Assembly: GCF_000159695.1 (NCBI RefSeq)
Contig: NZ_CM000955.1
Location: forward strand, 631,473-695,472
DNA from: Finegoldia magna ATCC 53516
Lineage (GTDB): Bacteria; Bacillota; Clostridia; Tissierellales; Peptoniphilaceae
Length of the DNA: 64,000 bases
Direction: 5' to 3'
The notes beneath the pieces were generated by a model that was not told where the DNA came from, searched no databases, and saw only the letters and a program-made list of their open reading frames with translations. Position numbers and translations under genes: made by a program. This document shows positions 56,074-64,000 of this stretch, piece by piece (the first letter of the stretch is position 1; every line of letters starts with the position of its first letter).

Positions 56074-57061
56074 ATTTGAATATTATTCTTTTTTGAATGT
56101 TGTAGCTTACTATGAACATCAAAGCTTCAGTTATGATTTTTGCCACAAAAACTTTAATTCCTAAACTTGACAAAATTTTCAACACAATAGTATTCAAAGC
56201 TAGTATGAACACTACTAATGTCACGTATTTGATGTATTTTTTTAGGATTTTATCTTTATTTTTGAATACGTATTTGTTATTCACATAAAAGTTAAACGTG
56301 CTTGACACTGCCCTTGCTATTATATTGGACAGCACCAAACTTTGTACGTTTAATTTGTAAACTAACAATAAAAAAGTAAAATAATCCACCAAAAAACTCA
56401 AATAACTTGACGCAGAAAATTTCAGTATGCTTTTGTAGATTTTGACTGAATCTTTTAGTGCATTAAAATGACTTGTTTCATTATTTTCTATATAAATAGT
56501 TTCGATAGGAACTTGCATTATGCTTTCAGAATCGAATTCGTAAAGCATATTCATTTCGTATTCGTATCTTTCTCCTTCGATTCTTATCATTTTATCAAGA
56601 TTAGACGTATTAAAAGCTCTGAGTCCCGTTTGCGTGTCCTTGATGTATTTCGATGAACTAGAATAAAATACCATTCTAGTTATAGTATTACCAAGCAGAG
56701 ATTTAAGAGGGATTCCTCTTTTCAAATCTCTCACTCCAAGTATTAATTTATCCTGATTTTGTTCAGAATATTCTATCAATTTCAAAATATCCTTGACCAA
56801 GTGTTGTCCATCTGCATCGCTTGTAACCACAGTCCCTGACGCTTGTTGTGCTTTCAAATATTTGAATGCAGTTTTAAGTGCAGCTCCTTTTCCCATATTA
56901 GTTTGATGCTCAAGAAGAACTATATTATTAAGTTTTGAAAAATCATATTCGCACGGACCGTCTTTAACCACAATTATATTGATGTGGTTGTTGTTTAAAT
57001 TTTCCACCAATTTTGTGAGTTTTTCATCTGGTTTGTACGCTGGTATTACAACGTAATTCAT
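56072..57061 (-). CDS. Glycosyltransferase family 2 fused to a GtrA-like membrane domain
   Basis: 329 residues. GT2 domain (about 1-200): VIPAYKPDEK, VVKDG, TSDADGQH, with QTGLRAF as in dolichyl-phosphate sugar synthases. C-terminal GtrA domain (about 210-329) with four membrane segments and FYVNNKYVFKNK. Likely transfers a sugar to undecaprenyl phosphate and helps to flip it for wall glycan decoration. Last gene of the eight-gene operon. Confidence 0.9.
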   Translation of the reverse strand: MNYVVIPAYKPDEKLTKLVENLNNNHINIIVVKDGPCEYDFSKLNNIVLLEHQTNMGKGAALKTAFKYLKAQQASGTVVTSDADGQHLVKDILKLIEYSEQNQDKLILGVRDLKRGIPLKSLLGNTITRMVFYSSSSKYIKDTQTGLRAFNTSNLDKMIRIEGERYEYEMNMLYEFDSESIMQVPIETIYIENNETSHFNALKDSVKIYKSILKFSASSYLSFLVDYFTFLLLVYKLNVQSLVLSNIIARAVSSTFNFYVNNKYVFKNKDKILKKYIKYVTLVVFILALNTIVLKILSSLGIKVFVAKIITEALMFIVSYNIQKRIIFK

Positions 57062-57078
57062 AATTCTCCTATCGTTTT

Positions 57079-57306
57079 TTATTCGTCATCTTCTGGTTCG
57101 TAATGAACTATGGATACAAATTTGCCGTTTTTATCTTGAATTTTCCTGATTCTTTTGTTAAATTCTAACCTTGTAAGCCACACTATTTTATCGCAACCCA
57201 AGCATTTTAATTTAATATCTGCTCCAGTTCTTAAAATCTCCCATTTGTTTTCACCACATGGGTGACCTTTTTTTAGTGTTACAATATCATTTACTTTATA
57301 TTTCAT
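57079..57306 (-). CDS. DUF951 protein
   Basis: 75 residues from the ATG at 57306 (MKYKVNDIVTLKKGHPCG), 6 bases after AGGTG; two earlier in-frame starts overlap the ribosome site. Cys residues in HPCGEN and CLGCDK could form a small metal knuckle. It overlaps the mscS end. The family is conserved in Firmicutes, often beside mscS, function unknown. Confidence 0.88.
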   Translation of the reverse strand: MKYKVNDIVTLKKGHPCGENKWEILRTGADIKLKCLGCDKIVWLTRLEFNKRIRKIQDKNGKFVSIVHYEPEDDE

Positions 57307-58135
57307 CTTCATCACCTGCTACAAAATAACAATTCAAATCCATTGATTTTGATTTGGCTTTTTCTATGAATTTTTTGATAATTTCTCTTTGATACAAGTA
57401 TTGAGATTCTGGTTTACAACTACCCCAAATCGTAATAGTCATGGAGTTTTTATCCATTTTTGTAACGCCTATTAGCTCTGGTTTTTTTACAATATCTGAA
57501 TACTCATCTACCAATTCATTAGAAATTTCATCTATGATTTCAGTATATTGACCCAAACTGTATTTGATTGGAACTTCCATTTTAACTTCAATTCTTTGGT
57601 TTTCTTTGGATAAATTAGTCACCGTGTTGATTTGACCATTACTTATCATATGAATAGCTCCGTCAAATCCTCTTATTTTTGTAACTCTAAGTCCCAATTC
57701 TTGAACGTTACCTTCAATTCCATTTATAATCACATGGTCTGTGACTTTGAATTGATTTTCAAGAATCAACGCAAGTCCACTGATTACATCTCTTATTATA
57801 AATTGTGCCCCAAAACCAATAGCAACCCCACCAATACCTGCAGTAGCCAATATCTTATCTGTTTTTACTCCAAACAAATCTAGTACATGGACTACACAGA
57901 AAAAATAAATTATATATTTGATGGTATTGTTCAACAATTTAGTAACTGTGATTTGTCTGCCTTCAACAGATTTTCCCTTTTTCATTAATAATTTATCGAA
58001 GCTTTTAGTTAAAATGCTTACGACGATTTGCGTAAGCACGATAATTAGCAGGGATAATAAAATCTTGGCCAACAAATTTAGTTGACCAGCAGAATTATAA
58101 AATATTTGGTTGAACTTTTCAATATTAAATAACAT
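57296..58135 (-). CDS. MscS-family mechanosensitive ion channel
   Basis: 279 residues. Three membrane segments; pore helix region AGIGGVAIGFGAQFIIRDV, then the beta domain DHVIINGIEGNVQELGLRVT and a C-terminal alpha-beta domain. Releases solutes on hypo-osmotic shock. The ribosome site GAGGTA is 13 bases away, so translation may be coupled to the gene before. Confidence 0.92.
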   Translation of the reverse strand: MLFNIEKFNQIFYNSAGQLNLLAKILLSLLIIVLTQIVVSILTKSFDKLLMKKGKSVEGRQITVTKLLNNTIKYIIYFFCVVHVLDLFGVKTDKILATAGIGGVAIGFGAQFIIRDVISGLALILENQFKVTDHVIINGIEGNVQELGLRVTKIRGFDGAIHMISNGQINTVTNLSKENQRIEVKMEVPIKYSLGQYTEIIDEISNELVDEYSDIVKKPELIGVTKMDKNSMTITIWGSCKPESQYLYQREIIKKFIEKAKSKSMDLNCYFVAGDEDEI

Positions 58136-58138
58136 GAA

Positions 58139-58393
58139 TTATTCTTTTACCTCATTTACAAAAATTACTCCATCTACTTTAAGATACGACCATATCTTAG
58201 CGATTGGAAGCTCTTTTTTCAATGCAATCATCTCATCTTTTTTATCTGGATCCAACATAATAGCTAATCCACAACTTTCAGAAATTTCCCTTGGAGTAGG
58301 GATAGTTTTAATATCATATCCCATACTCACAAGTTTACTTTCTGTCATCATTGTAAAATTAACTGATGTAAAAGTTAGTAATATCTTTTCCAT
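58139..58393 (-). CDS. DUF3343 putative Se/S carrier-like protein
   Basis: 84 residues with IPTPREISESCGLAI, the signature of DUF3343 proteins found beside selenium or sulfur-transfer genes. Single Cys in ESCG. Its ATG overlaps the yedF stop (TAATG), implying a functional pair. Confidence 0.85.
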   Translation of the reverse strand: MEKILLTFTSVNFTMMTESKLVSMGYDIKTIPTPREISESCGLAIMLDPDKKDEMIALKKELPIAKIWSYLKVDGVIFVNEVKE

Positions 58394-58974
58394 TATCTAA
58401 TAATTACATTTCTGTCAGATTTTGATAAAGTATCGTAAATTACATACATGTTAGTAACTTCGCCTATCAAAAGTTTTTCTTTTCTATCGTAGAAGTCCAA
58501 GCAAGCGCCACAAGTCATAATCTTTGCACCCTTTTCTTCGATTTTCTTTAAATCGTCGATAACTTCTGATCCTTCAGTTGTCAAATGTATTCCGTAGTTG
58601 AAGAATAAAAGTGTACTTGGTACTTCGTCAGCTTCTGCTACAGAATAAATGTATGATTTAATAAGTGATTTGCCTAATTTTTCATCTCCATCACCCATTT
58701 TATCGCTTGAGAATGCTAAAACTAAATTACCGTTAGTTTCTTCAACCTTCTTTTCTGCTCCTTTTTCTTTTACAATAGTAGTTTCGAAGCCATAATCAGT
58801 TTCTACATAACTGAATTCGAAACCTTGACCATTTGCGTATTTTTGTAAATTTTCAACGCAGTACATGTCGTCAACTTGTGTCTTAACAGTACCTTCTTCT
58901 AATTCATCAAATACATTTTTTGTCATAATAATTGGTCTTGGACAAACTTGTCCTCTTGCATCTACAATTTCCAT
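58393..58974 (-). CDS. yedF: YedF-type sulfurtransferase-like selenium metabolism protein
   Basis: 193 residues. N-terminal TusA-like domain (1-75) with the CPRP motif (Cys11) in DARGQVCPRPI, and a C-terminal DsrE/F-like domain with GACLDFY near residue 160. Such fusions accompany selenium metabolism. AGGATTAGG lies upstream. No selA, selB or selD is seen in the window. Confidence 0.88.
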   Translation of the reverse strand: MEIVDARGQVCPRPIIMTKNVFDELEEGTVKTQVDDMYCVENLQKYANGQGFEFSYVETDYGFETTIVKEKGAEKKVEETNGNLVLAFSSDKMGDGDEKLGKSLIKSYIYSVAEADEVPSTLLFFNYGIHLTTEGSEVIDDLKKIEEKGAKIMTCGACLDFYDRKEKLLIGEVTNMYVIYDTLSKSDRNVIIR

Positions 58975-58976
58975 AA

Positions 58977-59939
58977 TTACCTAATCCTTTCTATTCTGTT
59001 ATTAAATACTAAATAAAAATCATCTTCTCCTGTAATTGATTTAAGATCCGATGCTTTATATTCCACTAGTTTGGAATCCTCAAACATAAAATACCCATTT
59101 TGGTTATATAATATGCAGTTTTTGTCATTTGAATATATTTTAAGTGAATCATCTATTTTAGATTGGCTAACCAATTTCAAATCCTTATCGTAAATTAAAA
59201 GTTCCCCATTTTTTGTAATTACATATACATTTTTATCTGAAACCCCAACATCTTTTGTACCGTCGAATGATTTCGATTTTGTAATTTTTGCTTTGTCAAA
59301 AACTTTGATGTACCCATCAAATACTACGATTAATTTGCCCTCAACGTATTTCATTCTAAAAATCGGCTTATCGATGAAAATATTTTTGTAGAAAAGTCCC
59401 TTTTCATCGTACATGTAAATCTTTGAAAAAATTCTTCCGTCACGCTTTCCTATCGTGCTAAAAGCATAATTTGATTTGTCCGATGCTATCAAACTAGATA
59501 CTTCGTCTTTCATATCAAAGCTTTCCAAAATTTTCATATTATTAACAATTGAAAATTCATTTTGTGTATCGACAATAATATGGTCTTTGTTTGCAAAAAT
59601 ATAGGAAATATCAGATTTAAAAGATAGCTTTGAATTCATCTTTCCTTTTGTATTATATTGCAACAAATCCTTTTTATCAATCAAATAAAGAAATTTGCCA
59701 TCAAAATAATAAGGCTTTTTGTCGTCGTAATCTTGTTTTAGAATTAAGTTTTCATTTTGGTACATGAAAATCTTGTTATCATAGTGAGTTACTACGTAAT
59801 TCTTCTTCAATACGGTGCTATTTCCAGTGTTAATATTGTATACATTTTTCTTAGAAAACATCATCACTGCCAAGATACATACAAGAATAGCGACTACTGC
59901 AAGTAATATATAGTTCAAGTTTTCTTTTATTTTATCCAT
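58977..59939 (-). CDS. Membrane-anchored propeller-like protein (DUF5711-like)
   Basis: 320 residues from the ATG at 59939, 6 bases after GGAG; the TTG seven codons earlier is not preferred. One membrane anchor (about residues 8-28) then a series of about 40-residue beta segments (for example KYVEGKLIVVFDGYIKVFD), suggesting an extracytoplasmic beta-propeller. No catalytic motif. Overlaps the ClC stop by 8 bases. Confidence 0.75.
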   Translation of the reverse strand: MDKIKENLNYILLAVVAILVCILAVMMFSKKNVYNINTGNSTVLKKNYVVTHYDNKIFMYQNENLILKQDYDDKKPYYFDGKFLYLIDKKDLLQYNTKGKMNSKLSFKSDISYIFANKDHIIVDTQNEFSIVNNMKILESFDMKDEVSSLIASDKSNYAFSTIGKRDGRIFSKIYMYDEKGLFYKNIFIDKPIFRMKYVEGKLIVVFDGYIKVFDKAKITKSKSFDGTKDVGVSDKNVYVITKNGELLIYDKDLKLVSQSKIDDSLKIYSNDKNCILYNQNGYFMFEDSKLVEYKASDLKSITGEDDFYLVFNNRIERIR

Positions 59940-61470
59940 TATTTTCTCCAAAAACTTCAAGAACTTTCATTCTAGTATCATAAAGTTGTTCATCTTTTAC
60001 TAAAACAGTGACAATATCTCCTGTTTTTAATACGCTATCTCCATTTGGAACGTATTTTTCTCCATTTGAATCCACTTCTGCAATCAATGCGTCTTTTGGA
60101 AAATCAATATCTTTGATTTTCTTATTGGAAACACAATTTTCATATCCAAGTTTTATATCAAACATTGTGAATTTATCATTAACACCTTTTCCAACAACTC
60201 TTTTGTTCAACATTCTCTTTAATAAAATATCGTAAATTGGTTCGAAATTTAAAGCCTTGCATATAAAATATGCCATGATTGAACAAAATGCCAACCCCAA
60301 TAGATGTGTCATATTTCCATTTAATTCCAGTACCAACACAACACTCAAAAGAGGACTTCTAACAACAGCTGTTAGAACGCAAACCATAGAAAGCACAACA
60401 AAATTTGACAAATAAACATCTTGCACAACGCCGAAAGCACTCATTAAATTAAAATAAAATAATCCTGTAATTCCACCTAGAACCAAAACCGGCAAGAAAA
60501 TACCACCTTGAGTTCCTGTTGCATAAGATGTTGATGTCATAAACATTTTGAATAACAAAAGTATTATTAAAAGCAAAAATGAATGGTAATTATCTGCTGC
60601 CATATTTTCTATAAATGAATGGCCTCCACCTAAAATATCTTTGTAGAATAATCCAACTACAGATACAAACGCAAAAAATATCGCTATTTTCAAATCTTGT
60701 TCAAGCTTAATCTTCGCAAATACATCTTGGAAAAACGTGATTGAATAATTAAATAATTTCCCAACGGCACAGCAAAGTATAATCATTGGAAAAATCAACA
60801 AATAATATTTTGTTGGCAGTACATGAGTCATTCCAAAAGAAAACACTGGTTTGATTTTGAATATTCCAACAGCTATGACATCAGCAACCACCGCTGCTGC
60901 AAAACTTATTGCAACTACTTTTTTTGAAAAAGATTTATGAAGTTCTTCCAATATGAAAACAAGACCTGAAATTGGGGCTGAAAAAGCAGCTGAAAGACCT
61001 GCCGCAGCTCCTGCAGTTAAATACAATTTCTCATCCGTTTTGCTTTTTCCAAATTTTTCTGATAACCACTTAGCACTACTAGCTCCCAATTGAATTGAAG
61101 GGCCTTCTCTTCCCAAAGAAAGTCCCACTAATGAGGCAATTGCTCCTCCTACAATTTTGGAAACAGTAACTCTAAAACTATTTTGATTAAAAGCTCCGAT
61201 AAGTTCTCCTTGAACTTGAGGAATACCACTACCACCAGAAAGTGGAGCCCATTTAAGTAATTTGCTAACCACAATTCCTAGGACAAATGATACTGCGATA
61301 ATTAAAATAGCTCTTGGAAAGCTGTTGTTAGAATAAATGGAATTTCTAACCACTTCTAATTTACTTAACAAATATCTGTAAAATACAGCCAGTCCACCTG
61401 AAAATACTCCGATGGATAAACTTGCTAAGAAAAGTGACATAGAAGAGCCTATTTTAAACTTTGTTTTCAT
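59932..61470 (-). CDS. ClC-family chloride/proton transporter with TrkA-C domain
   Basis: 512 residues. ClC signatures GSGIPQ, GREGPSIQLG, GTQGGIFLP, with about 16 membrane helices to residue 400 and a C-terminal RCK/TrkA_C domain (about 435-505). Ends in FGENNG. Probable H+/Cl- (or fluoride-insensitive) exchange and acid response; the TrkA_C part suggests ligand control. ATG overlaps the upstream stop (TAATG). Confidence 0.93.
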   Translation of the reverse strand: MKTKFKIGSSMSLFLASLSIGVFSGGLAVFYRYLLSKLEVVRNSIYSNNSFPRAILIIAVSFVLGIVVSKLLKWAPLSGGSGIPQVQGELIGAFNQNSFRVTVSKIVGGAIASLVGLSLGREGPSIQLGASSAKWLSEKFGKSKTDEKLYLTAGAAAGLSAAFSAPISGLVFILEELHKSFSKKVVAISFAAAVVADVIAVGIFKIKPVFSFGMTHVLPTKYYLLIFPMIILCCAVGKLFNYSITFFQDVFAKIKLEQDLKIAIFFAFVSVVGLFYKDILGGGHSFIENMAADNYHSFLLLIILLLFKMFMTSTSYATGTQGGIFLPVLVLGGITGLFYFNLMSAFGVVQDVYLSNFVVLSMVCVLTAVVRSPLLSVVLVLELNGNMTHLLGLAFCSIMAYFICKALNFEPIYDILLKRMLNKRVVGKGVNDKFTMFDIKLGYENCVSNKKIKDIDFPKDALIAEVDSNGEKYVPNGDSVLKTGDIVTVLVKDEQLYDTRMKVLEVFGENNG

Positions 61471-62144
61471 TAAATAATCACGCTTTCTAAAAATTCTCTA
61501 AATCTATCGATATTATATGTAACTGAAATGTACGTTTCAATTCCCTCTCCTTCAATCAAATTATTTTCTTCATCAATTTTTAAATTTGTTTGTGCATAAA
61601 TAAAATGATCTTTTTTGGAGTATGCGTACAACAAGAACAAATCTTCAATTAGTTTTTCTGATGATTCATCAAACATTTCATTCAAAATATCAGTATAATC
61701 ATTTTTGTTAAACGTGTCATTCGTAATCATAAACACACTTTTACCATTTAATACACTCAAATCGCTGTCATTTGATTTGACGTATTTGTCGTACATAAAA
61801 ATATCATCTAATGATTCAAGAGTCTCAGTGTTTTCCGTAAAAAATTCTGACAAATATTTCATGTTAGAGAAATTAAGCAAATCAATATTTTTAAAATCAC
61901 CTAAAAATCTTGATAATACGACATCATTTTCACTCATAAAATCTTTCAAAAATACAACTTCTACATCCCAATCCAAATTATCCATCAAATCTAGAACGTT
62001 ATTATTTACATCAGATTCTATTGTAATTAAAGATATTTCAAAAATTTCTATATTATATAAAATTACGAGTAAATCCATAGCTTGTGTACTAGACTCAAAA
62101 TTCACCCACAATTTTTTATAGTCTTTTTTATTAAAATTTTCCAT
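61470..62144 (-). CDS. Uncharacterised acidic protein, first gene of the ClC-YedF operon
   Basis: 224 residues, very acidic (many Asp/Glu), no signal peptide and no membrane segment. Alternating hydrophobic strands (MDLLVILYNIEIFEISLITI) suggest an alpha-beta fold, but I recognise no family. Its stop overlaps the ClC start, so the two are translationally coupled. GGAG is 12 bases before the ATG. Confidence 0.7.
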   Translation of the reverse strand: MENFNKKDYKKLWVNFESSTQAMDLLVILYNIEIFEISLITIESDVNNNVLDLMDNLDWDVEVVFLKDFMSENDVVLSRFLGDFKNIDLLNFSNMKYLSEFFTENTETLESLDDIFMYDKYVKSNDSDLSVLNGKSVFMITNDTFNKNDYTDILNEMFDESSEKLIEDLFLLYAYSKKDHFIYAQTNLKIDEENNLIEGEGIETYISVTYNIDRFREFLESVII

Positions 62145-62194
62145 ATTTTACATTTATCTCCATAATTTCTATATAATTAACATATATACTGTAA

Positions 62195-62212
62195 TTAGTG
62201 GATAACCACTTA
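62195..62212. promoter_or_regulatory. Palindrome upstream of marR (possible MarR operator)
   Basis: TTAGTGG-ATAA-CCACTTA (62195-62212), a near-perfect dyad typical in size for MarR sites. A second dyad ATGTGT...ACACAT follows at about 62212-62240. Confidence 0.45.
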
Positions 62213-62268
62213 TGTGTATTTTATTATATCAAAACACATAATATTTTAAAAATTAAATGGAGGAAAAT

Positions 62269-62706
62269 ATGGATTACAATTTAATTAACACAGAATTGTC
62301 TCAATTGTTGAGAGAAACTTATCGTAAAACAGACGCTTTATTGGCACCAATTTCAGATAAATACGGATTAACTATTATGAAAGTTAAAACTTTATTTGAA
62401 TTAGGCAAAAATGATGATTTGACTATCGGTGATATCGGAGTTTTAGTTGGTATGGCTGGTGGAAACATCTCTAACTTGTGTAAAGCATTAGAAAAAGAAG
62501 GATATGTTTCAAGAAAAAGATCTGAAAAAGATGAAAGAATTGTTACTGTTCGCTTGACAGAAAAAGGTAAGAAAATCATCAACAATATCGTTGAAGAAAT
62601 TTCTGAAAAATACAAAAAACAAATTAAATTAACTAACGAAGAATACAATAGTATTATCAAAAGTTTGAATTTATTAAACGAAAAATTAAATGTTGAATTA
62701 ATGTAG
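62269..62706 (+). CDS. MarR-family transcriptional regulator
   Basis: 145 residues from the ATG at 62269, 5 bases after GGAGG (the ATG at 62257 overlaps that site). Winged HTH with LVGMAGGNISNLCKALEKEGYV and wing KRSEKDERIVTVRLTEKG. Likely autoregulated through the upstream dyads. 9 bases before ftsH, so it may control it. Confidence 0.9.
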   Translation: MDYNLINTELSQLLRETYRKTDALLAPISDKYGLTIMKVKTLFELGKNDDLTIGDIGVLVGMAGGNISNLCKALEKEGYVSRKRSEKDERIVTVRLTEKGKKIINNIVEEISEKYKKQIKLTNEEYNSIIKSLNLLNEKLNVELM

Positions 62707-62715
62707 TGGCACAAT

Positions 62716-64000
62716 ATGAAAGAAAACAAGCAAAATAAGAAGAAGATAATAATTTATTATCTTATAGCTATAGTTCTTTATGCTGTGGTTGCCGGCTTGC
62801 TTTTCCCTACTTTTTCAAAAACAAAAGAAGAAGAAGTACCTTACAATAAATTTATCGAAATGCTCGATAAAGGAGAAGTTAAAGAGGTAAAAATATTAGA
62901 AACTCATATCAATTTCAAATCAAAAGATAAAAACAACGTCATTTACAAAGCAGGATTGATTAGAGACGAAAAATTAGTTGATCGTTTATTGGAAAGCAAA
63001 GTCCAATTTTCAAGCGACATTCCTAGTAAATATGCACCACTTTTATCGATTTTCTTGCAATTTGTCTTGCCATTTATAATAATATTTGGTTTCTTGCAAT
63101 TAGCAATGAGCCAAGCTACTAAAAAAATGGGAGGCAATGCATTACAATTTGGTAAGAGCAACGCAAAAATTTACGTCGAAAGTCAAACTGGCAAGAAATT
63201 TACAGATGTTGCTGGTCAAGAGGAAGCCAAGGATGCTTTGTTGGAAGTTGTTGACTTCTTGCACGATCCAAAAAGATACAACGAAATTGGTGCAGTGTTG
63301 CCAAAGGGTGTTTTATTAGTGGGACCTCCTGGAACTGGTAAGACTTTACTTGCACAAGCAGTTGCTGGTGAAGCAAAAGTTCCATTCTTTTCAATGAGTG
63401 GTTCCGAATTCGTTGAAATGTTTGTCGGATTAGGAGCTAGTAAAGTTCGTGATTTGTTCAAACAAGCAGCAGAAAAAGCTCCTTGTATCGTATTCATCGA
63501 CGAAATCGATGCTATCGGTAAGAGACGTGATACTGCTGGAATTTCTGGTAACGACGAAAGAGAGCAAACTCTTAACCAATTATTAAATGAAATGGACGGT
63601 TTCAGTGGAAATTCAGGAGTTGTTATACTAGCTGCTACTAATAGACCTGAAATTTTAGACCCAGCACTTACTAGACCTGGTAGATTTGACAGACAAATTC
63701 CTGTTGAACTTCCAGATTTACAAGGACGTATCGATATTCTTAAAGTTCACGCGCGTAAAATCAAAATCGAAAAAGATTTGGATTACAAAGCTGTTGCTTT
63801 GATGACAGCAGGTACAAGTGGTGCTCAATTGGCAAATATAGTCAATGAAGCTGCACTAAGAGCTGTTAGAATGGGAAGAAATATCGTAACACAAGAAGAT
63901 TTGATAGAATCTGTTGAAGTTGTAATAGCTGGTCAACAAAGAAAAGGCACAGTTATAACTCCAAAAGAAAAAGAACTTATAGCTTATCACGAAGTTGGAC
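62716..64000 (+). CDS. ftsH: ATP-dependent zinc metalloprotease FtsH (3' end beyond window)
   Basis: First 428 codons. Membrane segments near residues 13-32 and 110-130, Walker A GPPGTGKT (203-210), Walker [35 protein letters not shown] and the start of the zinc motif HEVG at 425, where the window ends. Quality-control membrane protease. The ribosome site is weak (AGTGG), consistent with coupling to marR. Confidence 0.97.
   Translation, partial: MKENKQNKKKIIIYYLIAIVLYAVVAGLLFPTFSKTKEEEVPYNKFIEMLDKGEVKEVKILETHINFKSKDKNNVIYKAGLIRDEKLVDRLLESKVQFSSDIPSKYAPLLSIFLQFVLPFIIIFGFLQLAMSQATKKMGGNALQFGKSNAKIYVESQTGKKFTDVAGQEEAKDALLEVVDFLHDPKRYNEIGAVLPKGVLLVGPPGTGKTLLAQAVAGEAKVPFFSMSGSEFVEMFVGLGASKVRDLFKQAAEKAPCIVFIDEIDAIGKRRDTAGISGNDEREQTLNQLLNEMDGFSGNSGVVILAATNRPEILDPALTRPGRFDRQIPVELPDLQGRIDILKVHARKIKIEKDLDYKAVALMTAGTSGAQLANIVNEAALRAVRMGRNIVTQEDLIESVEVVIAGQQRKGTVITPKEKELIAYHEVG

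Noticed and set aside
1..64000. CRISPR array, prophage or integrative element
   Set aside because: No regularly spaced repeats, cas genes, integrase, phage structural genes or att-type repeats around tRNA-Lys. The only mobile element is the IS110 copy.

Overview
The window is AT-rich chromosomal DNA of a low-GC Gram-positive anaerobe. Three things point to an amino-acid-fermenting anaerobic coccus of the Tissierellia: the gene content (split glycine decarboxylase gcvPA/gcvPB, arginine deiminase, PPi-type phosphofructokinase, flavodiiron protein, YedF/DUF3343 selenium-associated proteins), the strong AGGAGG ribosome sites with frequent TTG/GTG starts, and the secreted virulence-type proteins. 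Finegoldia magna or a close relative is my best guess. This is an inference from content, not a database match.

Layout. 1-4357 (-) is the 5' part of a very large secreted papain-family protease with lectin-like, Big_2 and Ig-like repeats and a rhodanese-like domain that lacks its cysteine. 4482-7271 (-) holds two tandem CAMP-factor-like secreted proteins. 7684-12000 (-) is the str operon rpsL-rpsG-fusA-tuf. 12132-15719 (-) is an ABC exporter with a small secreted protein. 15822-16744 (-) carries a metallophosphoesterase and tRNA-Lys. 16845-19446 (-) is a PPi-PFK/YitT operon. 19514-19804 (-) is hup (HU). 19816-21369 (+) is an IS110-family element inserted in the hup leader. 21473-27905 (-) is glmU-pth-mfd-prsA. 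28036-29747 (+) holds an ApbE lipoprotein and a small ATPase-like orphan. 29797-33529 is a LysR regulator divergent from a DASS transporter and an archaeal-type phosphoglycerate mutase. 33648-38550 (-) is sufCBDSU. 38667-40347 (-) holds a small protein and HtrA. 40516-46214 (-) is gcvT-gcvH-gcvPA-gcvPB-lpd, preceded by fhs (46378-48036). 48227-51078 (-) is MBL-TtcA-FprA, followed by an O-antigen-ligase-like protein, arcA-arcB, a GNAT enzyme and a lipoprotein. 56072-62144 (-) is one tight eight-gene operon (orphan, ClC, propeller-like protein, YedF, DUF3343, MscS, DUF951, GT2-GtrA). 62269-64000 (+) is marR-ftsH, with ftsH cut by the window end.

The most striking item is the IS110 element. Its non-coding left end folds into a 5' stem-loop plus two guide-loop domains, as in a bridge RNA. 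The proposed guides agree with both flanks and both element ends. Joining the right end to the left end with a CT core creates TTGACA-N17-TATAAT, which independently fixes the boundaries. The target is the Shine-Dalgarno sequence of hup, and the original hup promoter (TTGAAA-N17-TATACT) is now stranded about 1.6 kb away on the other side of the element.

Metabolically the window links glycine cleavage and one-carbon units (gcv, lpd, fhs), arginine fermentation (arcAB), Fe-S assembly (suf), oxygen defence (FprA) and cell-envelope precursor synthesis (glmU). The left end is rich in secreted, host-facing proteins.
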